From Stictocephala bisonia (taxonomy: Eukaryota; Arthropoda; Insecta; Hemiptera; Membracidae): a DNA stretch of 64,000 bases. A program made the translations under genes and the position numbers. Each line of letters begins with the position of its first letter. Positions within the stretch are counted from its first letter, which is position 1. The notes below the pieces were generated by a model. The model did not search any database and was not told the origin of the DNA. It saw only the letters and a list, made by a program, of their open reading frames with translations. Where the stretch lies: assembly GCA_035578905.1 (NCBI GenBank), contig JAQJVL010000246.1, positions 434,001 through 498,000 of the forward strand, written 5' to 3'. Below, piece after piece: positions 27,101 to 39,000 of the stretch.

Positions 27101-29963
27101 ATCTTGTATATACAGTTTTTGTACAGAACGATAGTCCATTATTTTATTTTCAGCAATTTTATGACAGTAGGCTATTATTTTTTTAACAAGTACCTTAGTT
27201 AAAAAGGAATGTTGGATAGCAAGGCTCTACTGCATTACTACCCAATTCCAATTCATAAAACATTTCTATGGAAAGAAAATCGCACATTCTTGACGGTATG
27301 CATTTCTTGTGATGGTGTTCATTACTATCTATGGAATTAGCTACACATCACATTGTTCTTTTAAAAATGTTATATTTTGGCTTTACAATCTGAAACCATT
27401 AACAACATTGAAGACACTTAACAAATATGTCAAATATATATTATATATTAAATATGTAAAAAATATTTATATTGACATGTTAAAAATGTCATACACTAGG
27501 TAACATAAATGTTTTAAGTGTTTGAAAATGGCTTCAGTTTGTAAAGCCGAAATATAAAATTTTTTAAAAAACTATGTGATGTGTAGCTAATTACCATAAA
27601 TTAGTAACATCTTGCAAGTCCAGACATCAGTGATATTCAAAATAAATTACATGGAAGAAAGAGAACCTTCAATATATGTGATTGAATAAATTTTTGAAAT
27701 GTTAAAAATTTACTATGTACGTGTAGGGGCAGGCGGGTTGGTCAGTACCGCTGTACGTGTAGAGACGGGCGGGTAGTCTGTACTAATGTATGTGTAGGGG
27801 CGGGTAGGTGGTCAGTACCAATGTAGGTGTAGGGGTGGGCGGGTGAGTCAGTACGTGATTCGGGGACAAGAGATTTTCTACGTTTACACGAGCTTCCTGC
27901 ACAGTATAAACACCAGACCATTAAATAATCAGTAGCAGTGATCATGGGATGGTTTTATCAATACTGGCCGAAGAAGGTTAGGGCGATAAAATCAAAGTCT
28001 TATTTCGTATTCCAATTAGAGACAACAAACTAAAGTTTGGCAGCCAGATTGTATAAATGTAAGAAAGTCTATATATAAGAAGTGTTCTTGCTAGAAGCAA
28101 ACTCATCTCTGCATACCCATTCAGTGCCATGTCTATGGCTTATGTTTTGACCGAAGGTACAATAAGCTACATGTACACTAAAGTTACCGTAAAGTTTAAC
28201 AACCGTATTGTAGAAATGTAAAATTATTTATAAATAAATAGTGTTTTAGTTATAAGCAAGCTTACAAGTGCATACATATTCAGTGCCGTTACCGTGTATT
28301 ACCATGTATAATATTAATATAATCCATAATGTGTATCATGGATTCTTCAATGCACACAAATAATCGAAAGTTTACTTTTCATTTTTAGGACATAAATAAT
28401 CGTGTGTACATTATTATTATTATTACATATGAGACGCCGACACAACATTGTGTGTATTTTAAGGCGAATATGAATAATGATATGAGTGTCGGAAGAGTGT
28501 AGATGAGTGTAGTCTGGTTACTAACTGAATTCAACTGTTCCTGAGAAAGGGCAATTTATTAATAGCCCAACAGCCAGGGAAACTAAGGGACCTACAGCTT
28601 TACGTGGAATCCAAACCACGTAGTGTTGGTCTGATTTTCAGCTAATTGACAAGCCTGATATTCAGTTATCTCCCCCACACAACATCTGTACAATGATTAC
28701 CACCCAACATGGACACCCCAAACTTCTCTAGTAGTGTCCATGCTAATAGCAACCATTGAGTGGATGCCATGTCGGTATTAAGAGGATCGAGCATCCAACC
28801 TATCGCCTACAATCTCCACAACACTTTGTCCCCAAGTAGCTGAGTTACAGCACTGCCACCAGTGCCGACTTATGAGTCAATGAGTGATTCAGGAGTCTTA
28901 CAAGCGTCATTCTATACACATTTGCTTGCTCAACAATTCACTTACTACTAGGCGTTCAATACCACCATTCGAGTAAGGGTGATGAGTGGGCCAATATCAC
29001 TGTATGAGTCATATCACTAATGATTCTTTTATGACCAACTTTACGTGGAATCAAAACCACGTAGTGTTGGTCTGATTTTTAGCAAACTGACAAGTCTGAC
29101 GCTCAGTTCTCTTTCCCATACATCTGAACCCCGACTACCTTCAAACACGGGCACCCCAGACTTCTTTAGTAGCGTCCACATTGATGGCAACCATTGAGCG
29201 GACGCTGTGTTGGTGTTAATAGGAAGGAGCATAGAACCTACAATCTCCTCAACACTTTGTCCCCAAGTAGCTGGGTTACATGATGACGATATATTTCACC
29301 CATATGGCTAGAGAAAGCACTAGTGTGTGTGTCTGTTAACAGATTGTATAAATATGGATTATTTTACACCACATTGATATTTTTGTTTGAGCAGAAAAGT
29401 AGATTGAAGGACACACCTTATAAACTATATTTAAATAAAATATCTTAATATAGTTTGTTAAGATCATCTTAATAAGTTTGTTCATCAAATTATCTAAACC
29501 ATAGTTATTATTTATAAATTTTACGGTTAAGTGTACTATTTGTGCACATTTTTTAACGTGTGTGCATAATAGTAGTAACAAATCATTTGATAATTAATTA
29601 GCCTAATAGTGAATGGTCCTCATTGGTTAAATTGTGCAACTATCCTAGAAAACAGAGGTAAAAGCAGTGATGGGATTTTGTGGACCTCATGGTCAGGTTA
29701 TAGTCCACGATGTTGTTGTGGACCTCATGGTCAGGTTATAGTCCACGATGATGTTCAATATTAAATACTCTCCAGCTTTTAATCAACTATAAATTATCTA
29801 CCAACTATAAAAGCTGTGGCATCAACATATTGACGCGTCTAGAGTTCAACTACATCTTCAGCTATTTCTAAATCAATCACTCAACCTCAAATCTAGAAAG
29901 ATGCAAGTTCCGATAACTCCAGGAAAGATGAATGAAATCTAGTTGATCCTACAGCTAGACTAC

Positions 29964-30023
<60 letters not shown>

Positions 30024-33000
30024 ATTTTTTAATGCAAAATTGCAACGAAAAGTTGCTTTCGGTAATTTTTGGCAAAAGCTTAAAGATGGTGTATTTAAAT
30101 TTCTTTTACTAACATTTCTCAAAACAATTTCTAATCATTAAGTGTTGATAAATTTGTAAAAGATGATCCATTTGAATTAGATCTCAACAAGCTACATTTC
30201 TCAATGTACATTGGGTTACCAAAAGTAAAGAGTTTAAAAACATTATTAGAGTTGAGAGCTATGTATGTATTTCACATAGAAGTTGGGGATTGTAGTTTTC
30301 ATTTTCATGTAAAAGGAATATGGGTTGAGCTTGTATTTGAAACACGTTTATTGACAATAATCATTCACATCTCACCACTGAGAGGTATCAGATAAACGGG
30401 TTGCTCAAAGAGTAAATCGAGATGTAGAGCATAATCATTTCAATCTGGTTACTTAGGTGGAAGTAATTAGTATATTAAGAGAGATAGGACATCAGCAAAC
30501 TTACCTTAAAAGACAAGTTCACTAACATCAGAGTAGTAGTCACAAACACAAAATACACAAAAGCTCACAAATTTTCAACACCACTGGCATTTTCTTCAGG
30601 TGAGTAGAGGGAGAGAGAGAGAGACACTGAAATGACTTCCACTATTGCTGGGTAGGTGGCTGTGGTGGGGGGGTGTACATCCATAGAGCAACACTCAGGT
30701 GTAGATGCAGTATTTCAGTTAGTATATATATATATAAAAATATAAATGAAGTTTGCTGATGGGGAAGGGGTTGAAGGGAAGTGGTCTATCTTATGTTCAG
30801 ATTAGGTGGGTCACGGGATTTTGTTATCCATTGGTGTGCTAATTCCATCCTTCGGAGTTGGGAACTATTGGCATGGGAAGGAAGGGATCTGATTACCTTA
30901 GTGGTGTAACACTGATCAAAATTTTGATTATGGAGAAGAGTATGGGCAGAGACAGGTTTTTCAGGATTTTGGACTTTGCAATCATGTCTATGGCCATTCA
31001 TGCGTTTACGAAGGGTTTCACTGGTAAGGCCAATATATTGGGCAGGACAGTGCTGGCACTGGAGTTGATAAATTAGATTGGTGGAATCACAGGAGTGGTT
31101 TCCAGGTATCTTGTAGGTTAAGGAGGTAGTGGAGCTGGTAAAAGATGTGGCTGAGAGATGAATAGGGCAGGTTTTGCAAGATTTCTTGTTACAAGGATTG
31201 GAACCGGGTGGTTGCTGGTCTTTAGGACAGGTCAGGATGTTGGGATCAGGTAACTTAGGATGGACCAGGATCTGGCGGAGGTTTTTGTTTTGTCTGAAAG
31301 TTACAGTAGGAGGTTTTTCAAGGAGATCTTTGGTGTGGGGGGAAGCTTTTAAGATGTTGAAGCCATCTTTCAGGATTTTGTTGAGTTTTTGTAGGCCATG
31401 GTGGTAATTAGTGATAAGGGGTAAGCATTGGGAACTGCTTCTGGTTTGGGGTTGGTTTTGGGACTGGGCTAAACGGATTTGGTTTTTAACAAGGTTGGTA
31501 GGGTAACCTCTCTTTTGGAAAGCACTGACAAGTTGGTTGTTGTATTGATTTAGGTTTCTGGGAGAGGAAATGATATGTTTGGCACGGGTGGCTAGGCTAT
31601 AGGGTAGGGAGCGTTTAGTGTTGTTGGGGTGACAGCTGGTATAGTGAAGGTATTGTTGTTTATTGGTAGGTTTGATGTGAATATCAGTTTGAAGGACACC
31701 GTCCTCCAATCCAATTTCAACATCAAGGAAGACTATGCGTTCAGAAGAGGATTGCCAGGTGAAATTCAGTGATGAAAAGTTTTGTAGGCTTTGAAGGAAG
31801 GTTTCAAGATTGTTTTCGGAGTCAGTCCAGATCATGAAAATATCATCGATGAAACGGAGCCAGCAGAGGGGTTGGACGGGTTGTTTGGATGTAGGTGGAA
31901 GTAAGCCACTTCGGTTTTTGAAAGTTTAGGATTTAGCTTCCAGGTTATAAAATATTCTTTGAAGGCTGCAAGTTCACTTTTGAATGTTTCTACAATAGTT
32001 CTGAAGTCCTTGGATTGGTAAACTAAAGGAATATCATCTCTATACAAAAATTTTATAGATTTTGTGATTGAAATGTCAGTGGTATACATGTTAAACAAAA
32101 TTGGATCAAGTACAGACCCGTGTGGCGATCTTCCTTTCAGCTGCATAAAAGAGCTTTCCTAATGACCAAGAAAAACTTATATTAGTAAAAGTCTAATACT
32201 CCCTCATTGGGAATGGACACTGTTAAATCGCTTTCAAACTTTCATGAGCAGATTTAACTACTGGAAATATAAATGGGGATTGACAAAAGATAAGTCACAT
32301 GATTGCGGCAAGTATATCCAAACAATGAATCACATACTTACAGTGCCCCTTGCGCTCTTTCACGGAGGGATTAGCTAGCATAAATAAAATCAGTAGTGAG
32401 GCAAGTCTTAATGGCTTGAAGTATTGGATTTAGCTTTGAGACAAGAAATGACTTTATCATAACTTTATCATAATGACATGATTTTTTGATCTTATTCCAC
32501 ATATATTACTGCTTTTCTTTTTAAATTAATACATGTAGCTGACAACAAACCATAAACTGTATATACTTCGATCTGGAGCTTAATCTTAATCTGGAAGAGA
32601 ATCTTTTAAGAATTAAATAACCTAGTAAATCTGCTTTGCCAATCTTTACATGAGTTATTGAGCTTCTATATACCTAACTCTTCTAATACAGTAAAATCAT
32701 AAGAAATTAAAACAATATTGTAATAATAGGAGAACACAGTACTGCCCTAACTTACCGTAGAATGAACAGTCTTATTGAAGAGGGGATCCTCCGTAAGTAT
32801 TAGCAAAATGATGAGACTCATATAAACGTGGTGGCAGTTGTTTTCTGGGGCGTTGTACACCGAACATAGCATAGGCAACACCTGGAAAATGAAGTGATTT
32901 CATTTTATGGCCACACTTGGATTGATTTATTTTAAATTTTATAGAGGCTACGTTGTATCTAGTTATAAAAGAAATGTATGTGCAGAAATATGGGTTTGTA

Positions 33001-36000
33001 TTTTAATGTAGTTTAAAGTATTTTTATGTGTTTTATTTAGTTGTATTTTATGTATTGGACAACTCAACCAGATCCTCTAAAGGAAATGAATATTTTTCTT
33101 GGAAGAAAAAATTGAGGACAAAAATGATAACTGAACAAATATTTATGTAAATATTTTATTTGGAAATTAAACCTTTAGTGGATATAATTTTTTTTAAACT
33201 TCGTTTTATTCCTTAAAAACAATGTATTACATATTAATAGTTTATAATATGTTATATTATAGTATATATGAGTAGAATTAACAGTTTAAAAAAGTAAGTT
33301 GCTGTATTTTAGATTGTTTGGTAAAGTTTAAAAAATACAAAGCAATGAAAACAGAGCTCTACAACGTTGGAATTAACAATAGTTTTCAAATCAACTCCAT
33401 TTAAACACATCCATCGGTATCTGGTGAGAACAAGCTTCAACAATAATGGTTAGACCAGCTGATAAGTAATATCCAATGCAGTCTAGACATACACTGCAGT
33501 TTGGACGCACCTCTTCATGCAGGTGTGATTTCTAGTTACAAGTATAATTGCATTTTTTAAAAGTATTATAGGTTTTCATATTTTTTATTGGTTTATTTAA
33601 CATATTTTTTCTTAAAAAATGAATGTAAATATGCATGTTCTTGTTCCTGAATATGAAGCGATGAAAGCTTCCAAACAGCTATAGATCACTCAATTTCTTT
33701 GTAAACGAGGTTTACCGATATCAATTACCATAATATCTGTACATTTTGTACCAAACTTTAATGTGCCCTTAAAAAAAACTATTTAAAAAATATATTTCCA
33801 CAGTGACGATTTTTATTGCTTCATTTCTGGTGTGGCAATCACAACAAGGCATAGTCTTTTATCATTAATAGCTTATTAAAACGTTAACGTCAAAAAACTT
33901 ACCAGAGATTCAAGATCAGAACGGGAGAGTAGATACGTTTTAAAGTTGGGATTGCGATGAACTAGATGATACAAGAATAACATGGTCTCTTCTCTATCTA
34001 GCGTTGCACATATCGTTGTCAGCAGATTTCCTAGATTCTCTGTGGGAAACAATATGAGTATATGTTAATGCGAGTTTATACATGTATAGAACAGTATACG
34101 CCTACAAATATTATTTTTTATTAAGTAACTAACATTTTTTATCGTTACTATTATTTTTGTTTAAATCTTGCCAATTCACATGGGCCTGCAATCCTGTGTG
34201 TATGAACTTTATTATGGCTATTAGCTTGTTAGGAATTCAAAACCTTGGATTATACCCTCCACAGTGCGAAGCCTTAGCCACTGAGCTACCACACCGGGAA
34301 GTGTTAAGAAAACAGCGAAATAAAAAAAAAAAAAAACACATACCTAAAGTAGTGCCTAAGTTAAATATTCTAAATATTAACATATTTCAAATGTAACACT
34401 TTAAGTGCTACAGCATCCCTGTCAGCGACGGAGCAATTTAATGGAGAAGTACGAGAATTACAATGAGCGATGCTATATTTTTAACTAAGTACGAGGCGTG
34501 TTTTTAAAGTAAGTACCGTTTTGGAATCCCGCCGCTGTAGCGCTGCGGTCGGCTTTCAGCGCATGCGTGCTGGGTACTATTGTCTGTTGGCAAGCCACAG
34601 CCACCGTTGTGGATCCATTCAACCGTATTTTAGGTCACTTATGACTGTTTAAAATTCATCCTGCGATTAAAAATGCCGCCAACTGTAAAGTACATGTTAT
34701 GATAAGTTTTCGTAACGCTTAGGACGTGAAAGCAGCTGACATTCATCATGAGTCTATCACCGTGACAATTTGATTTTAAAAATCGTATCCATCACAATTA
34801 TAATGATCTAGGATTGTGACAGATCTGGTTAAAAGCTTGTTTTTGTAATTATCACCAAATATTTGTTTTGTGATTTTCCGTCAGCCTTTTGGGAACCTAG
34901 CGTAAGCATAACTCTCAGTACTTCAAACGTTCTGTCACAATTTCAGATATCACACTTCTTGACACTTGAAGGCACGCTACACAATGATGCAGTTGAAAAG
35001 TGTCTGTTTTCTCTGACTTTTTTCATCAACGTTTTGCACAAAGTCATCAGTAATGAGTGAAGGTTTCCCACTTTGTTCCTTGTTCATGCACATTCGTACG
35101 GCTACCTTAAAAGCTCTAGCCCATTTCCAAACAATTCCATCCCTCATTCTGTTTTCTCAATAAACTTCACAGATCTCTCGATGAATATCAGCTGCTTCTA
35201 AGCCTGTAGAGTTACGAAAACTTATCATAACATGTACTTTACAGTTGGCGGCATTTTTAATCGGAGGATGAGTTTTAAACAGTTTTAAGTGACCTTAAAT
35301 ACGAGCGAATGGATCCGTAACGATGACCGTGGCTTGCCAACAGATCCAGATATCCAGCACGTATGCGCTAAACGCCGACCGCAGCTCTACAGCAGCGGGA
35401 TTCCAAAACACTACTTACTTTAAAAGCACGCCTCTTACTTTGTAATGTTTTTATATTACTTTCTGCTGTAAGCACTGTTGTGTTCCAGAAGCTCCAAAGC
35501 ATTAATTTTTTGCCCATGGTTATCCAAGAACTGTTTATTTATCAGCTGTTAGAATATAATAATGCAGCCATTGGTTTAACCCTTAACTTGACAATGTATC
35601 CATTTAGCTATATTACACTAAATATTTTTCTTTTATTCAATATAATGTACTTTTGTAATTATTACATATTCAGTGTTCTTTGATCAATAATCTTTAGGTA
35701 TAAGGAAAAAACTCCTTTATTTAGTTGGAAAACATGGAAACATCTGTTTTTGTCAACAGTGTACAGTTGTTGTTGACTAGGAGCTGAATACAAACTTTAT
35801 ACTGTTTTATTTTTTGTAATTGTCAGAATATTCTTCTGAAATGATGACAGTCTGGTGAAATGGTCAGTAATCATCTGTTTTATTATTTTGTTTAAATATT
35901 GTGTGTTTACACAAAGAAATATAAGTGTATCCGTATGGATACATTGCCAAGTATGTAACAAACTATTTCAGAGTAAAATGAATCCATTTGCATACACTGC

Positions 36001-39000
36001 TAAGTCTGATTTGAAACTTGGTAATCAACAATAGAGACTGAACATTTTCTAATAAAAGTACAAAGAGTTATGAATTTATATCATTTCCATCGAACTACTT
36101 TTCAGAATTTTTTTCTGATAAGCTTTGGGATTTGATCATAGAAAATACAAATTTGTATAGCTGCCAGGAAAGAGGTAACTCAATTGGTATTTCCAAAGAA
36201 GATATTCAAAATTGTAAAGGAATGGAGCACCTCATGGGGATAGTGAATTTGCCAGCTTACACAGACTATTGGAGTAAGGAATTTTGCTATGACAAGGTTG
36301 CCTCTGTTAAGCCCCTTAACACGTTGACTGCCATGAGGGCCACCGGTGGCCCACACAACAATTTTAGCTCACGCCATGAGGGCCACCGGTGGCCCTCACT
36401 AGATTTCAGCCTGGCGCCACAGCTGTTTCTACAGTAAAGTTCAATATTCATTGTTCCGAGTTCTGTGTTCCATGCAACCGGAAATGACCCCCAGAGTACA
36501 GAAATAGCCAACATCCGGTCTTTTGCCGCCATTTTGTGAAGTTATTGATGAGGTACACTGGTGGCCCTCATGGCGTGGGAGCAAAACTTTACATATGCCA
36601 TATGATATTATGTTTCAGCTGTTTTGTTGTGATTTTTATATTTTCTTCCCGCGCACTGATCAGCTTTTGAGGTTAGGTGTTTAGTAAGTGACATTGATTC
36701 TTTTTGTGACAGAAACTAGTCTGTCTAAATGTCGTAAAAACTAGTTCAAATATATAAAAACGTATTTATGGTTGCTTTATTTAAAAACCAGAGGACTGTT
36801 TTCTATCATATTTTATGAGCTTTCAGAATATATCATTAAAAATTACGTAATATTAAAAATGGCACTACAGTTTGTGTTTGATTTATAAAAGACACGGAGG
36901 CCACCGGTGGCCCTCATGGCGCACAGCGGCACGTATGACTAGGGCTACCGGTGGCCCTCATGGCGTCAGGTGGACATACAGTTTTACTACGGCGCCCTCA
37001 GAATGACACAATAAATTATCTATGCTGGCAGTCAACGTGTTAAAAAGCATCATTTAATTCGAACATATATATATTTTGTTGAAAAATGTAAAATAAGTTA
37101 ATAAAAGTTTCAAAATGTTATATCTTTTATTTTCCTGTACAGAACAAGAAAAAAAAGAGCAACTAAAAAATATAGTTTTGATTTTTTACAATAAATGAGC
37201 ACCTAATGAAAAATAGGCATTGGATAAATGGCGCTTTAAGGGTTAAATGTCTTTACTATCATTGATTTCATACTATGGAAACAATATTTTTTCTAGTTCA
37301 AATAGAAGAAATTAAAATTTTTTTATTACATTTGTAAGACTATAGAGAGCTAGTCTAGTGTTACTGAATTTTGTTAAGTCATTTTAACATATAATAACAT
37401 ACCATTTTCTTAGTATTACTCTGTTAGTATAGTTAGCTGATGTTTACAAAGGAATTGTTATTTTTTTAGTTAAGATAGACAAAATAATATTTAATTTCTT
37501 ATACCAAAAATGAATTGGGGTAACTTGGCTGCATATACCAAGATTATCCATATTATACATGAATAGTCATGGTTGCGGATGTATTTTTTATTTTCCTTAT
37601 TAATTTGTTGAAATAAAGAGTAAATATTTTTTACAAATAGATACCAATATAGTTTTTTTTTTTAATATATATTTAAATGTTGTCAAAAAATGTGTAATAC
37701 AGTTAACTGATATCAAACTCAAAATTGTTCTTTTGTTAATTTTTGATTCATTCATTTTTGATTTATTTTCATTTGAAATGTTTGTATGAATCTCTTGTAA
37801 ATTTGATGGAGATGATTTGTAAATTTAATGTTTAGTTATTTTATTTATTTATTTGTAAAACCTTGCATTTTAGACTGAAAATTGATGGCACTTTGAGTAT
37901 GGAATGGGTGAGAAGCTATAGCACTAAAAGGGTTAAAAACTAAAATACTTAAGCTAAATTAAACTAGGAAAAACTATAAATGATTTTAATTAATTATAAT
38001 CTTATATCCCCTGTAAAGTTTTAATCTAGCTAATTAAATCACGTGCTCAGCATTCTCAGAATGAATAGGTAACCGCTCGAAGGTCGTCATCATCTTCATC
38101 AAGCACAAACTCAAATCTTCTTTTTTCATTATATGTACAAAACGCAAACAATGAATAGTGTCAGTTTTAATCTCACAAATTAAAGCATGTAACTAATATA
38201 AAATTAATTGTACATATTGAAATTAAAACAGTGACAGTTTGCATTAAGTGTTAATATGTTAATACTTAACTACTCTAAAAGTTAAATTTATGAGTAATTA
38301 ATAAATAGTTATGTTCTCATATCCAGTATCTTATAGTTTGTTCCTCCAGTCCAAAGATATTGATAGTCAAATTGTAAAATGAAAATCTGTTTTTAGTCAA
38401 GGTTTGACTGGTTCGTCCAGTTTAAAAATCATTTAATTTTAACATTCAATTCCCTAACCAGACTACACACGTCATCCACACTTATACAATTATTCATATT
38501 CACCTTAAAATACGCACAAAGTTGTGTCGACGTCTCATAGCTTAGAATAATCTGTGAAAATTAATAATTCAATCATACCTGAGTACGAGCTGAGTGTTTC
38601 TCTGTAAACATTGTCAGGCTGACAGCAGTGGTTGATCAGCACCAAGACGAGGAGCACAGACTGATTGGCGAGAGTTGATGTTTCTGAACCTTGAGAACCC
38701 ATCAAGTAGCTCCAAAAGTCCGCTGTGGCACATTATATAACACTAAATACACTTTAGCACATAATTAGACTCAATACGCTATGGCACATAATTACACTTT
38801 AGCACATCTTATATTCAATAACAAATACTGCTAGCACTTTTAAGTACCATGATCCAATATATTGAAAACATTGGACCGTCCACTTTCAATTTGTTTTCAC
38901 AATTACGGCTGTTAAAAAGGTATAAAAATACTCGACTCAGTATTTTCTTACAAATAACATAAATAGTTAGAATTATTCTTTCCTATTTGGTGTGATATTG

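Noticed and set aside
30858..31407. Plus-strand frames opposite the Penelope-like ORF
   Set aside because: Shadows of the minus-strand coding sequence, without motifs of their own.
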